Shown: positions 8,808-19,910, counted from the stretch's first letter. The stretch: DNA of 64,000 nucleotides from Hydrogenophaga sp. (GCF_030158645.1 NZ_JAOASO010000159.1:1-64000); one strand, 5' to 3'. Numbers and translations are program-made. The notes: generated by a model from the letters alone, not told the origin.

Positions 8808-9415
8808 AACTCGTCCTGGCGTCGAACAACAAGGGCAAGCTGGCCGAGCTGCAGGCCCTCTTTGCGCCGCTGGGCATCGAGCTGGTCCCGCAAGCCGACC
8901 TGAACGTTCCCGAAGCCCCCGAGCCGCATCGCACCTTCGTGGAAAACGCGCTGGCCAAGGCCCGCCACGCCGCGCGGTTGAGCGGCCTGCCGGCGCTGGC
9001 CGACGATGCCGGTTTGTGCGTCGAAGCCTTCGGCGGACTGCCCGGCGTCGACACGGCGTTTTATGCCACGCAGTTTGGCTATGAAAAAAGCGACGACAAC
9101 AACGTGCGCGCCCTGCTCGAACAAATGCAGGGCATTCAGGACCGCCGCGCGGCGCTGGTGAGCACGCTGGTGGCCCTGCGCAGCGCCGACGATCCCGAGC
9201 CGCTGGTGGCGACCGGTCGCGCGCCCGGCCTCATCACGCCGCAGCCCATCGGTGAACAGGGTTTCGGCTTTGACCCGGTCATGTTTCTGCCGGCCTTTGG
9301 CAAAACCTTCGCCGAGTTGCCCACCGAGGTGAAGAACGCCAACAGCCACCGCGGGCGCGCAGCGCAACACATGCTGGAACTGATGCGCGAGCGCTGGTTC
9401 GCGCCGGCACCATGA
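8804..9415 (+). CDS. rdgB: XTP/dITP diphosphatase (Ham1/RdgB family)
   Basis: This housecleaning enzyme hydrolyses dITP, XTP and ITP to monophosphates and so keeps deaminated purines out of DNA and RNA. The 203-residue protein starts with the family signature [14 protein letters not shown] and has [26 protein letters not shown] and GFGFDPVMF, all conserved substrate- or metal-binding segments. It overlaps both rph and hemW by four bases, and this rph-rdgB-hemW order is common in betaproteobacteria. Confidence 0.96.
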   Translation: MKLVLASNNKGKLAELQALFAPLGIELVPQADLNVPEAPEPHRTFVENALAKARHAARLSGLPALADDAGLCVEAFGGLPGVDTAFYATQFGYEKSDDNNVRALLEQMQGIQDRRAALVSTLVALRSADDPEPLVATGRAPGLITPQPIGEQGFGFDPVMFLPAFGKTFAELPTEVKNANSHRGRAAQHMLELMRERWFAPAP

Positions 9416-10686
9416 CCCCCGGCCAGCCGGTGTCCTGGCCGGGCGGCTTGCCCGGTGAAAAGCCTGCCCAGCCCGCAGCGCCCTGGAACGACGTGCGCCA
9501 CTGGATGCGCCCCGGCACGCTGCAGCTGCAAAGCCTGCCCCCCCTCTCGCTCTACATCCACCTGCCTTGGTGTCTGAAGAAATGCCCGTATTGCGATTTC
9601 AATTCGCACGAGTGGAGCGCCACATCCGAGCCGGGCCAACCCCTGCCCGAGACGCGCTACCTCGACGCCCTGCGCGCCGACCTCGAGGCTTCCTTGCCCC
9701 TGATCTGGGGCCGCACGGTGCACAGCGTGTTCATCGGTGGCGGCACACCCAGCCTGTTTTCCCCCGCAGCCATCGACCGCTTGCTGGGTGATGTGCGCGC
9801 GCTGCTGCGGCTCGATGCCGATGCCGAGGTCACGCTGGAAGCCAACCCGGGCACCTTCGAGAAAGACCGTTTCCGCGCGTTTCGCGAGGCGGGTGTGACG
9901 CGTCTCTCCATCGGCGTGCAGAGCTTCAACGACGCACATCTCAAAGCTCTGGGCCGCGTCCATGACCGTGACCAGGCCATGGCCGCGGTGGAAGAGGCCG
10001 CGCAGGCCTTCGACACCTTCAACCTCGACATCATGTACGCCCTGCCCGGGCAGACGCTGGCCGACTGCGAGGCCGATGTGCGCACCGCGCTGTCGTTTGC
10101 GCCGCCGCACATCTCCATCTACCACCTCACGCTGGAGCCCAACACCTACTTTGCCAAGTACCCGCCGGCCCTGCCGCCCGAGGATGAGGCATGGGACATG
10201 CTCGACCGCATCACCGAACTCACGGGCGACGCCGGGCTGCAGCGCTACGAGGTATCGGCCTATGCGCGCGCGGGGCACCGCAGCTGGCACAACACCAATT
10301 ACTGGCAGTTCGGCGACTACCTGGGCATTGGCGCGGGTGCGCACAGCAAGCTGAGCTTTGCCCACCGCGTGGGGCGCCCGGTGCGTGTGCGCGAGCCGCG
10401 CCTGTACATGGAGCGCGCGCTGGCGGGCGACGCGGTGGTGAGTGCCGACGAGGTCCCGCGCAAAGCGCTGCCGTTCGAGTTCATGCTCAACGCACTGCGC
10501 CTCAAGGAAGGCTTCGGCCTGCAGCAGTTCATGGAGCGCACCGGCCTGCCGCTATCCAGCATCGAGGCCGGGCTCGCGCTGGCCGTGCAGAAAGGCTTGA
10601 TCGAGCGCGATGCGGCCCGCGTGTGGCCCACCGAGCGCGGCTTCGATTTCCTCAGCGACCTGCAGGAAATCTTTCTCGCGGATTGA
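9412..10686 (+). CDS. hemW: Radical SAM protein HemW (coproporphyrinogen-oxidase-like)
   Basis: The 424-residue product is HemW-like. It has a radical SAM [4Fe-4S] motif in WCLKKCPYCDFNSH (CxxxCxYC with the family's DFNSH), GGGTPSLF, SIGVQSFND and a C-terminal HemN-like domain. HemW members are heme chaperones and not true oxygen-independent coproporphyrinogen III dehydrogenases; the short CxxxCxxC plus F rather than the extra HemN cysteine fits this. A proline-rich extension of about 40 residues precedes the barrel. It closes the rightward operon and overlaps rdgB by four bases. Confidence 0.9.
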   Translation: MTPGQPVSWPGGLPGEKPAQPAAPWNDVRHWMRPGTLQLQSLPPLSLYIHLPWCLKKCPYCDFNSHEWSATSEPGQPLPETRYLDALRADLEASLPLIWGRTVHSVFIGGGTPSLFSPAAIDRLLGDVRALLRLDADAEVTLEANPGTFEKDRFRAFREAGVTRLSIGVQSFNDAHLKALGRVHDRDQAMAAVEEAAQAFDTFNLDIMYALPGQTLADCEADVRTALSFAPPHISIYHLTLEPNTYFAKYPPALPPEDEAWDMLDRITELTGDAGLQRYEVSAYARAGHRSWHNTNYWQFGDYLGIGAGAHSKLSFAHRVGRPVRVREPRLYMERALAGDAVVSADEVPRKALPFEFMLNALRLKEGFGLQQFMERTGLPLSSIEAGLALAVQKGLIERDAARVWPTERGFDFLSDLQEIFLAD

Positions 10687-10743
10687 GGCCGCGGCGGCTC
10701 AGGCGGCGTTCAGGCCCGTGGTGCCGGTTGCTCGTCCACCACC

Positions 10744-11133
10744 TCAGCGGTTACCAGCGCCGCCGTCACATACCCGCCCGCTCCAACGGCACTGCCCCTC
10801 GGCGGTGAGCCACGGGTGGGCATGCCCCGCGCAACCGGTCTGGCAGATGGCCTGTCGGGCGGCTTCCATCTCGGGCGCAGGCCCCGTTCCCACCAGCTCA
10901 GAGGCCGAGTTGCGCTGGCGTTGAAACATGCGCACCGGTGGTGGCAACGCGCCCCACAGCAGGCAAGTCCGTGCCACCACGAGCTGCCCGCGCAACCGCA
11001 CGACTTCGCTGGTCAGGGCCGTCAGCGCCTTGTCTTTCTCCAGCATGAGCCTGGACACCCGGTCCTGAACGCCGCCCAGGTGCCGGCACAGCGCCGCGTG
11101 TTCATGCGCCCCAACCGCCTGCAGGGCGCTCAT
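10744..11133 (-). CDS. Small coiled protein with a Cys-rich tail, DUF2325-like
   Basis: The 129-residue product is predicted from a good frame that overlaps the upstream gene by four bases (ATGA). Residues 20-55 form an amphipathic helix (RVSRLMLEKDKALTALTSEVVRLRGQL). The C-terminal part has AICQTGCAGH followed by WLTAEGQC, which recalls the QTGCxxH...WRVxxxC segment at the end of DUF2325 proteins from memory, but the DUF2325 core upstream is shortened or diverged. The function is unknown. The pair lies behind a Fur-box-like site, so iron regulation is possible. Confidence 0.55.
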   Translation of the reverse strand: MSALQAVGAHEHAALCRHLGGVQDRVSRLMLEKDKALTALTSEVVRLRGQLVVARTCLLWGALPPPVRMFQRQRNSASELVGTGPAPEMEAARQAICQTGCAGHAHPWLTAEGQCRWSGRVCDGGAGNR

Positions 11134-11468
11134 TGCACCAGCGATGCCGTGGTGTGCCAGAGGCGCCGCTCGGGCAACAGGTCATCGGTGTTCAGCGCGG
11201 ATCGCTCAGGCGGGCCATCACACGACTTCAGCAGCACGTCCCAGTGCTGGTGCATGCGTTGCACCACCGTGCGAAAGCTGGGCGAGAGCCCCGGGTGCTG
11301 GCCCAGAAAAAACAGGTTGGAGCGGATCTTGCGCCCCATCAGGTCACGCTGCGTGGCGCAGGTGCTCTGGGCGTGGCCCGTCATCAGCGCCAGCGTGCCC
11401 GCGAGCATGGCCTCGGCGCAGGGCATCACGTGTTCTTCGTCCTCGTGCGGTTCGGGTTGGGTGTTCAC
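11130..11468 (-). CDS. Conserved hypothetical protein, first gene of a probable Fur-controlled pair
   Basis: The ORF track runs this frame back through tRNA-Ser, which cannot be right. A GTG at 11468 preceded by GGAGA at a proper distance gives a 112-residue protein beginning with NTQPEPHEDEEHVMPC. It has a conserved-looking MPCAEAMLAGTLALMTG segment, an LMGRKIRSNLFFL helix and SPSFRTVVQRMHQHW. I recognise it as a type of hypothetical protein recurring in Comamonadaceae but know no function. It is translationally coupled to the following gene and starts about 110 bases downstream of a Fur-box-like palindrome. Confidence 0.6.
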   Translation of the reverse strand: MNTQPEPHEDEEHVMPCAEAMLAGTLALMTGHAQSTCATQRDLMGRKIRSNLFFLGQHPGLSPSFRTVVQRMHQHWDVLLKSCDGPPERSALNTDDLLPERRLWHTTASLVQ

Positions 11469-11579
11469 AGCGGTCTCCAGACAGGGGTGTGGATGTCGCG
11501 CCCGGGTGGGTGCGGTGCTGGCTACCGATCGGACCTGGTGTGTGGTGAAGGTCCCGGGCTGGCTTGCTGGCCCCATATT

Positions 11580-11600
11580 AAATGAGAATCGATCGCATTT
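11580..11600 (-). promoter_or_regulatory. Fur-box-like palindrome
   Basis: The 21 bases from AAATGAGAATC to CGCATTT match a strong Fur-box pattern (AAATGAGAATC-ATTCTCATTT) at about 18 of 21 positions, compared by eye. It lies upstream of the leftward hypothetical pair at 11468. Fur with ferrous iron would be expected to repress these genes. Confidence 0.5.
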
Positions 11601-11669
11601 GAAGGGGGTTGGCTCGAATGTTTGCAAGCGGGTGTTTCGGCGGGTCGTGACGCGCGCCGAGCGCGCAAG

Positions 11670-11699
11670 AAAAAAGGGCCTTGATTGCTCAAGGCCCTT
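11670..11699 (-). terminator. Rho-independent terminator of tRNA-Ser
   Basis: On the minus strand an 11-base stem (AAGGGCCTTGA paired with TCAAGGCCCTT, loop of four) is followed by a run of six T. It lies 8 bases after the tRNA-Ser 3' end. Confidence 0.88.
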
Positions 11700-11707
11700 G
11701 AATTCGT

Positions 11708-11795
11708 TGGCGGAGACGGTGAGATTCGAACTCACGGACCCTTGCGAGTCGGCAGTTTTCAAGACTGCTGGTTTAAACCGCTCACCCACGTCTCC
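11708..11795 (-). tRNA. tRNA-Ser (anticodon UGA)
   Basis: The minus strand folds as a class II tRNA. It has acceptor GGAGACG / CGTCTCC, a D arm with GGTTTAAACC, anticodon loop CTTGAAA giving UGA, a long variable arm (GACTCGCAAGGGTC), T loop TTCGAAT and an encoded CCA at 11708-11710. It is 88 nucleotides with CCA and is followed by a strong terminator. Confidence 0.96.
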
Positions 11796-11832
11796 GGATG
11801 CGGTTGCAACGCGTGGATTTTAGCCTGCGGTC

Positions 11833-12516
11833 TCAGGCGGGCAGCGCTGCCGTTTGGGGTTGTGGTTTGGGCAGCATGCCGCGCGTCTCGATGAAGCGCA
11901 CCACTTCGTCCACGCCCGCGAGGGTCTTGAGGTTGGTCATGACCCAGGGGCGGCGCGCGCTGTCGGGGCGCATGCGCGCGGTGTCGGCCTTCATCACTTC
12001 CAGATCGGCGCCCACGTGCGGGGCCAGGTCGGTCTTGTTGATGACGAAGAGGTCGCTCTTGGTGATGCCGGGGCCGCCCTTGCGGGGGATTTTTTCGCCG
12101 GCGGCCACGTCGATCACGTAGATGGTGAGGTCGCTGAGCTCGGGGCTGAAGGTGGCGGCCAGGTTGTCGCCGCCGCTTTCGATGAACACCACATCGGCAT
12201 CGGGGAACTCGCCGAGCATGCGGTCAATGGCTTCGAGGTTGATGGAGGCGTCTTCGCGGATGGCGGTGTGCGGGCAACCGCCGGTTTCCACGCCCATGAT
12301 GCGTTCGGCCGGCAGCGCGCCGCTCACGGTGAGGATGCGCTGGTCTTCCTTGGTGTAGATGTCGTTGGTGATGGCGATCAGGTCGTAGCGCTCGCGCATG
12401 GCCTTGCACAGCATTTCCAGCAACGTGGTCTTGCCCGAGCCGACCGGGCCGCCGATGCCCACGCGCAGCGGAGGCAGGTGTTTGGTACGACGGGGAATGT
12501 GGTGCAGGGGGGTCAT
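11833..12516 (-). CDS. ureG: Urease accessory GTPase UreG
   Basis: UreG is the SIMIBI-class GTPase that, with UreF, UreD and UreE, delivers nickel to apo-urease. The 227-residue product from ATG 12516 has a P-loop [21 protein letters not shown], the metal-binding [16 protein letters not shown] (CPH motif), [11 protein letters not shown] and [12 protein letters not shown]. The longer ORF in the track starts in UreF and is discarded. It overlaps ureF by four bases and closes the leftward urease operon. Confidence 0.97.
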   Translation of the reverse strand: MTPLHHIPRRTKHLPPLRVGIGGPVGSGKTTLLEMLCKAMRERYDLIAITNDIYTKEDQRILTVSGALPAERIMGVETGGCPHTAIREDASINLEAIDRMLGEFPDADVVFIESGGDNLAATFSPELSDLTIYVIDVAAGEKIPRKGGPGITKSDLFVINKTDLAPHVGADLEVMKADTARMRPDSARRPWVMTNLKTLAGVDEVVRFIETRGMLPKPQPQTAALPA

Positions 12517-13232
12517 GAGCGGAACAGGCGTGAGTACTGGGTTTCGTGGCGGGCGGAGTGGATGGCGAGCAGGGGCGTGAAGGCTTGCCGGTCGTCGTCG
12601 TGCAGGGCGATGGCGTGGTCCACCGCAGCGGGGATGCGCTGAGCCAGGCGCGCGAGCATGCGCTGGCCGGCGCTCTGGCCCAGCGGCACCGATTTGATGG
12701 ACGCCTGCACCATGTTTTCGCACCAGCCGAACGCATAGCCAACCAGGCTGTCGTGAACGCTGGCGCCGGTGCTCGCGGCGGCGCACGCGCAGGCCACCGG
12801 GTAAGTGGGTGGGTCCAGCCGGGCGCTGTGCAGCTGTTCGAACACGCCGGTGCCCAGCTCGCCGAGCTGGCGCGCCCACTCCATCAGCGAGCGGCCCATC
12901 TGTTCGCTCTGCAGGCGAAATTCGAGGGTCTCGCGGGTCTGCAGCACCCAGTGATTGAGGGCGGTGATGCGCGCCAGGTCGTTGGCGCGCCAGGCGGGGA
13001 TGGCCTGCGCCACCACCGCCAGGTCGCTGCGCGCCAGGCTCAGGTGCAGCTGGTCGGTGAGCCAGGCGGCGGCGCTGGTTTCGTCGTGCACGAGTCCCGC
13101 ATCCACCGCCGATTCGAGACCTTCGGAATACGAGAACCCGCCCACCGGCAGGGCGGGCGAGGCAAGCCAGAGGATCTGCAGCAGGCTGGCGGCCGTGCGG
13201 GGCGCCGCCAGGGCGACGTCACCCGTGGTCAT
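12513..13232 (-). CDS. ureF: Urease accessory protein UreF
   Basis: UreF is the all-helical urease maturation factor that binds UreD and regulates UreG. The 239-residue product from ATG 13232 ([11 protein letters not shown]) contains [26 protein letters not shown], quoted here only in part, the most conserved UreF segment, and a C-terminal [12 protein letters not shown] motif. The start overlaps the end of ureE by 14 bases; the longer track frame would run far into ureE and encodes low-complexity threonines antisense to the His-rich tail. It is probably coupled to ureE and ureG. Confidence 0.93.
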   Translation of the reverse strand: MTTGDVALAAPRTAASLLQILWLASPALPVGGFSYSEGLESAVDAGLVHDETSAAAWLTDQLHLSLARSDLAVVAQAIPAWRANDLARITALNHWVLQTRETLEFRLQSEQMGRSLMEWARQLGELGTGVFEQLHSARLDPPTYPVACACAAASTGASVHDSLVGYAFGWCENMVQASIKSVPLGQSAGQRMLARLAQRIPAAVDHAIALHDDDRQAFTPLLAIHSARHETQYSRLFRS

Positions 13233-13787
13233 GGTTGTGGTGGGTGTGACCGTGCCCATGGTGGTGGCCGTGAGCTTCTTTTGCGCCTGGCGCTTGTGCG
13301 TCGCCAGCGCCATGCACTCCATACGCTCCCGCCTCGGGCTCGAAGGGCTCGCGCACTTCCACCACCGTGAGGTGCATGGCGTGCAGCATCTCGGCGAGCA
13401 CGTGGTCGGGTTCGATCTTCAGGTGGTCGGGTTTGAGCTCGATGGGCACGTGGCGGTTGCCCAGGTGGTAGGCCGCGCGCATGAGGTCGAAAGCCTGTTC
13501 GTGGGCCGGGTGGTCGGGGCAGGCGGTGATGCGCAGCACCGCCTGGGGGGCGGCCACCACGCGCAAGAGCGAACCGTCTTGCGTGATGAGCACGTCGCCC
13601 CCGCGCACCACCGTGCCGCGCGGCAGGAACACGCCCACGTGGCGCTCGTCGGACGCCACGGTGTCGAAGCGGCTCTTCTGGCGCACGTCCCAGTCCAGCT
13701 CCAGGTGCGCAGCGCGTTGCACCATGGTGCGGGCCAGGCCCTGACCTTGCGGGATGAGTTTGGAGGCTTGCAGCATGGGAACGTTGT

Positions 13788-13791
<4 letters not shown>
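13219..13791 (-). CDS. ureE: Urease accessory protein UreE, nickel chaperone
   Basis: UreE hands nickel to UreG. The 190-residue product has the N-terminal domain ([19 protein letters not shown]), the central ferredoxin-like domain with [13 protein letters not shown], whose histidine is the conserved nickel ligand of the dimer, and a C-terminal histidine-rich tail of ten or more His ([17 protein letters not shown]) that stores extra nickel. The ATG overlaps the ureC stop by four bases. Confidence 0.96.
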
Positions 13792-15502
<1,711 letters not shown>

Positions 15503-15506
<4 letters not shown>

Positions 15507-15811
15507 GCGAGCTTTCCTTGAACCAGGCCGCGAAAGCCGTACACGATGCGGTCGCCCGCGTAGTCCACGAGCTCCACCGTGCGCTGCTGGCCGGGCTCGA
15601 AGCGGACCGCGGTGCCGCTGGCGATGTTCAGTCGCATGCCCTGCGCTGCGGCGCGGTCAAAGTCGAGCGCGCCGTTGACTTCGGCAAAGTGGTAGTGCGA
15701 GCCGACCTGGATCGGGCGGTCGGCGGCGTTCTTCACCACCAGGGTGAGCGTGCGCCGGCCGGGGTTGAGGGTGTGCTGGCCCTCGTCGGTGAAGAGTTCG
15801 CCGGGGATCAT
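15503..15811 (-). CDS. ureB: Urease subunit beta
   Basis: The 102-residue structural subunit starts at ATG 15811 ([16 protein letters not shown]) and contains [26 protein letters not shown], quoted in part, with the family's typical GSHYHF. The track frame is 30 codons longer but runs into the upstream small gene and has no homology there. The stop overlaps the ureC start by four bases. Confidence 0.96.
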
Positions 15812-15821
15812 GGGCCAGGCC

Positions 15822-15992
15822 TCAGTGCTTGCCGCTGGACCACCACAGCGCCACGGCGATGGCCAACACCACGCCGACGAAGCCCAGCGTGTCGGTGGCA
15901 TGCCAGTGGGCGCCGAACAGACCGTGGCCTTCGTGGGCGAGGGCGGGCGCGCAGAAGGCAGCGGCGGCGAGGAGGACGGGGGTGATGCGCAT
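15822..15992 (-). CDS. 56-residue urease-operon membrane protein (unnamed)
   Basis: This short gene is below the ORF-track cut-off. From ATG 15992 it encodes a signal-like hydrophobic N terminus ending APALA, then [15 protein letters not shown], with four histidines that could bind metal, then one transmembrane helix (about 36-50) and a WWSSGKH tail. It sits 9 bases after ureA and 10 bases before ureB in the operon. I recall similar His-containing small proteins in Comamonadaceae urease clusters but no assigned function. Nickel handling is a reasonable guess from the histidines and position. Confidence 0.7.
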   Translation of the reverse strand: MRITPVLLAAAAFCAPALAHEGHGLFGAHWHATDTLGFVGVVLAIAVALWWSSGKH

Positions 15993-16001
15993 GGCGTTCT
16001 C

Positions 16002-16304
16002 TCAGGGAATGGGTTGGTGCACGGTCACGAGCTTGGTGCCGTCGGGGAAGGTCGCTTCGACCTGGATGTCCGGGATCATCTCGGCGATGCCCTCCATCAC
16101 ATCGGCGCGGGTCAGCACGTTGCGCCCCTCGCTCATGAGTTGGGCCACGGTCTTGCCGTCGCGCGCGCCTTCCATCACGGCCGCGGTGATCAATGCCACG
16201 GCCTCGGGGTAGTTGAGCTTGAGGCCGCGCGCCTGTCGCCGTTCGGCCAGCAAGGCTGCGGTGAAGATCAGCAGCTTGTCTTTTTCTCGGGGCGTCAGTT
16301 CCAT
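16002..16304 (-). CDS. ureA: Urease subunit gamma
   Basis: The 100-residue structural subunit begins [20 protein letters not shown] and includes [21 protein letters not shown] and [21 protein letters not shown] (partial quotes), all typical of UreA. It is the first gene of the leftward operon; ureD, normally just upstream, is not there. The divergent permease/kinase gene starts about 105 bases away, so the two share a regulatory region. Confidence 0.97.
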   Translation of the reverse strand: MELTPREKDKLLIFTAALLAERRQARGLKLNYPEAVALITAAVMEGARDGKTVAQLMSEGRNVLTRADVMEGIAEMIPDIQVEATFPDGTKLVTVHQPIP

Positions 16305-16409
16305 GGTGGTGCGTGCGTTCTCGGTGGTGCCTGGGTGGTCTGGTCAGCAATTCCCGTGCCCTGGGTGGGCTCAACCGGCAGCGTGGCACGAAAGCTGCAG
16401 AAATGCCGT

Positions 16410-19400
16410 GTGACAACCATCCCCATCGTCCCCATCAGAACCGCTGCCGCGCCCACCGCAGGGCAGGAGCCCGGGCTGGACGCACCCCAGCGCATCACCC
16501 GCGTGCGCCGCGACTACAACAGCTGGGTCGGCAGCGAGACGATGGAAGACTACGCGCTGCGCTACACGCCGCAGCGCTTTCGCAAGTGGAGCGAATGGCG
16601 CGTGGCCAACACCGCGTTCGGCGCGGCCTCCTTCCTCATCCTGGAGGCCGTGGGCGCCACCTTGTTGGTGCAGTACGGGTTTGTGAACGCCGCGCTGGCC
16701 ATCCTCTGCACCGGGTTGATCATCTTTTTCGCGGGCCTGCCCATCAGCGTGTACGCCGCGCGCTACGGGGTCGACATGGACCTGCTCACGCGCGGCGCGG
16801 GCTTCGGCTACATCGGCTCCACCATCACCTCGCTGATCTACGCCACCTTCACCTTCATCTTTTTCGCGCTCGAAGCGGCGGTGATGGCCTATGCGCTGGA
16901 GCTCGCGCTCGACATCCCGCCCGCCTGGGGCTACCTCATCTGCGCGGTGGTGGTCATCCCGCTGGTCACGCACGGGGTGTCGGTGATCAGCCGCTTCCAG
17001 GTCTGGACCCAGCCGCTGTGGCTGGTGATGATGGTGGTGCCTTTTGGGGCGGTGCTGGTCATGGCGCCCGAAACTTTCACCAACGTGGTGCGTTATGGGG
17101 GCGAGTCCGGTGCGGGCACGCTGTTTGATTGGCACTTGTTTGGTGCGGCGCTGACGGTGGGCATCGCGCTCATCACGCAGATGGGCGAGCAGGCGGACTA
17201 CTTGCGCTTCATGCCCGCCAAGGAGCCGGGCAAAGGGCTGCGCTGGTGGGCGGGCGTGCTGGCCGGGGGGCCGGGCTGGGTGGTGCTGGGCGTGGTGAAG
17301 ATGCTGGGCGGCGCGGTGCTGGCGTATCTGGCCATCAGCCACATGGTGCCCCCCGAGCGCGCGGTGGACCCCAACCAGATGTACCTGGCGGCCTACGAAT
17401 TTGTCTTTCCCGACTACGGCTGGGCGGTGGCCGCCACGGCCTTGTTTGTGGTGGTCTCGCAGCTCAAGATCAACGTGACCAACGCCTACGCCGGCTCGCT
17501 GGCCTGGAGCAACTTCTTCTCGCGCATCACCCACAGCCACCCCGGGCGCGTGGTGTGGGTGGTGTTCAACACCTTCATCGCCTTCATGCTGATGGAGATG
17601 AACGTGTTCCAGGCGCTGGGCCAGGTGCTCGGCGTGTACTCCAACATCGCGATCGCCTGGATCATGGCGGTGGTGGCCGACCTGGTGATCAACAAGCCGC
17701 TGGGCTGGAGCCCCAAGGGCATCGAGTTCAAGCGGGCGTACCTGTACGACATCAACCCCGTGGGGGTGGGCGCCATGGTGCTGGCCTCGGTGCTGTCGAT
17801 CACCGCCCACATGGGTTTGATGGGGCCCACAGCCGAGGCGTTTTCGGCGGTGATTGCGATGGTCACGGCGTTTGTGACGGCGCCCTTGATTGCGTGGGGC
17901 ACGCAGGGGCGGTATTACATCGCCAGAGCCGCCGGTCCCGAAGGTGCCGCAGGCAGTGCCACATTGCACACCTGCGTCATCTGTGAGCGTGAATACGAAG
18001 CGCCCGACATGTCGCACTGCCCCGCGTACCAAGGCCACATCTGTTCGCTGTGTTGCACGCTGGACGCGCGCTGCGGCGACCTGTGCAAACCGCACGCCAA
18101 GCTCTCCGAGCAATGGATGGGCGCGCTGCGGCGTGTGTTGCCGCGCTCCATCTGGCCCTATCTGGAGGCGGGCCTGGCGCACTACCTGCTGCTCATGCTG
18201 GTGATGGCGCCGGTGCTGGCGGCGGTGCTCGGGTTGTTGTACCGGCAGGAGGTGCAGGCGCTGGCGTCCCGCATGGGCTTGTCGGCCAATGCCGGCTTGC
18301 TCGACGCCGCGCTGCGTTCCGGATTTGTGCGCGTGTACGCCGTGCTGCTGCTCATCACGGCCACGGTGGCCTGGTGGCTGGTGCTGGCGCACAAGAGCCG
18401 CGAGGTGGCGCAGGAAGAGTCGAACCGGCAGACACGCTTGCTCCTGCAGGAGATCGAGTCGCACCGCCTCACCGACGAAGCCCTGCAGCAGGCACGCCTG
18501 GCGGCTGAGCACGCCAACCAGGCCAAGACCCGCTACATCAGCACCATCAGCCATGAGCTGAGAACGCCGCTCAACAGCATCCTGGGCTACGCGCAGCTGC
18601 TGCAGGAAGACACCGGCATGGCGCCGCACCGCGCGCAGGCCATCCGCGTGATCAACCGGGGCGGCGAGCACCTGCTGTCGTTGATCGAAGGCACGCTGGA
18701 CATCGCGCGCATCGAGTCCGGCAAGCTCGCACTCGATGTGCGGCCCATGGCCTTTGCCGGCGCCATGCAGGAGGTGGCCGGCATGTTCGAGTTGCAGGCC
18801 AGCGCCAAGGGCCTGCGCTTTGTGTTCGAAGCCGGCAGCCGCCTGCCCGACACGGTGCGCGCCGACGAAAAACGCCTGCGCCAGATCCTCATCAACCTGC
18901 TGGGCAACGCGGTGAAGTTCACGCAGGTTGGCCAGGTGCGGCTGCGCGTCACGCATGCGCGCGAGATGGCGCAGTTCGAGGTGCACGACACCGGCCCCGG
19001 CATGCGCGCGCAAGACCTGGAGCGTGTGTTTGAACCTTTCGCACGCGGGCAGAACGAAACGGCGCCCGGGCCCTCCACCGGCACCGGCCTGGGCCTGACC
19101 ATTGCCAAGATGCTCACCGACCTCATGGGTGGCGAGATGACCGTGCGCAGCGCACCCGGCGAAGGCTCGGTGTTCACCGTGCGCCTGTTTTTGCCCGAGG
19201 TGCACGGCGCGGTGCTGCCGCGCCCACTGGCCCTGCCCGGCCACATCGGCTACGAAGGCGCGCGCAAACGCGTGCTGGTGGTGGACAACGAAGAGGCCGA
19301 CCGCGAACTCATCCAGCGCTGGCTGGCGCCGCTGGGCTTCGAGGTGATGCTCGCCACCAGCGGGCTCGATGCGCTGGCCCTGCTCGAAGGGTTGCACCCC

Positions 19401-19910
19401 GGCGACGCGGGCGCGCCCGACGCCGTGTTCATGGACCTGGCCATGCCCGGCATCGACGGCTGGGAAACCATGCGCCGGCTGCGCGCCAGCGGCTGGGGCA
19501 CGGTGCCGCTGGCCATCGTGTCGGCCAACGCGTTCGACAAGGGCCTCGACAACGATCTTGGTCACCGGCCACAAGACTTCTTTGTGAAACCGGTGCGCCG
19601 CGACGATTTGCTCGGCTGGCTCGGCCAGCGGCTGCAATTGGTGTGGATCGAATGGCCGGCGACCGAGCCAGCCACCGTTGCGGCACCTGCCGCCGCAGCC
19701 CGGCCGACGCACGCAGTCACCAGCGGTCGCGACTTCGAACCCCTGCTCGAACTCGTGCGCCTGGGCTACTACAAGGGCATCGTGCAGTGGCTCGACGAGT
19801 GGGTGCAAGACCACCCCGAGCAAGCGGCATTTGCCCAGCAACTGCGCACGCTCGCGCGCGAATTCCGCTTTGACGCCATCGAACAGCAGCTGCTGCAGCG
19901 CCATGTCTGA
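16410..19910 (+). CDS. NCS1-type permease fused to a hybrid histidine kinase
   Basis: This protein of about 1166 residues joins a transporter to a sensor kinase. Residues about 20-500 form a purine/cytosine permease (NCS1) domain with around 12 hydrophobic helices, then comes a cysteine cluster (CVICE...HC...CSLCC...C...C, about 520-560) that may bind zinc, then two more helices. A HisKA domain follows with the phospho-acceptor in ISHELRTPLNSILGYA (about 715), then HATPase (TGTGLGLTIAKML) and a receiver domain with FMDLAMPGIDGWE (about 1008). The start is uncertain: I take GTG 16410, the last likely start after ureA. It overlaps the regulator gene by 8 bases. The domain order suggests a transporter-derived sensor; facing a urease operon, the ligand may be urea or a purine breakdown product. 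Confidence 0.85.
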   Translation: MTTIPIVPIRTAAAPTAGQEPGLDAPQRITRVRRDYNSWVGSETMEDYALRYTPQRFRKWSEWRVANTAFGAASFLILEAVGATLLVQYGFVNAALAILCTGLIIFFAGLPISVYAARYGVDMDLLTRGAGFGYIGSTITSLIYATFTFIFFALEAAVMAYALELALDIPPAWGYLICAVVVIPLVTHGVSVISRFQVWTQPLWLVMMVVPFGAVLVMAPETFTNVVRYGGESGAGTLFDWHLFGAALTVGIALITQMGEQADYLRFMPAKEPGKGLRWWAGVLAGGPGWVVLGVVKMLGGAVLAYLAISHMVPPERAVDPNQMYLAAYEFVFPDYGWAVAATALFVVVSQLKINVTNAYAGSLAWSNFFSRITHSHPGRVVWVVFNTFIAFMLMEMNVFQALGQVLGVYSNIAIAWIMAVVADLVINKPLGWSPKGIEFKRAYLYDINPVGVGAMVLASVLSITAHMGLMGPTAEAFSAVIAMVTAFVTAPLIAWGTQGRYYIARAAGPEGAAGSATLHTCVICEREYEAPDMSHCPAYQGHICSLCCTLDARCGDLCKPHAKLSEQWMGALRRVLPRSIWPYLEAGLAHYLLLMLVMAPVLAAVLGLLYRQEVQALASRMGLSANAGLLDAALRSGFVRVYAVLLLITATVAWWLVLAHKSREVAQEESNRQTRLLLQEIESHRLTDEALQQARLAAEHANQAKTRYISTISHELRTPLNSILGYAQLLQEDTGMAPHRAQAIRVINRGGEHLLSLIEGTLDIARIESGKLALDVRPMAFAGAMQEVAGMFELQASAKGLRFVFEAGSRLPDTVRADEKRLRQILINLLGNAVKFTQVGQVRLRVTHAREMAQFEVHDTGPGMRAQDLERVFEPFARGQNETAPGPSTGTGLGLTIAKMLTDLMGGEMTVRSAPGEGSVFTVRLFLPEVHGAVLPRPLALPGHIGYEGARKRVLVVDNEEADRELIQRWLAPLGFEVMLATSGLDALALLEGLHPGDAGAPDAVFMDLAMPGIDGWETMRRLRASGWGTVPLAIVSANAFDKGLDNDLGHRPQDFFVKPVRRDDLLGWLGQRLQLVWIEWPATEPATVAAPAAAARPTHAVTSGRDFEPLLELVRLGYYKGIVQWLDEWVQDHPEQAAFAQQLRTLAREFRFDAIEQQLLQRHV

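Noticed and set aside
16305-16409. Possible ureD remnant between ureA and the fusion gene
   Set aside because: Only 105 bases, no UreD-like sequence in any frame.
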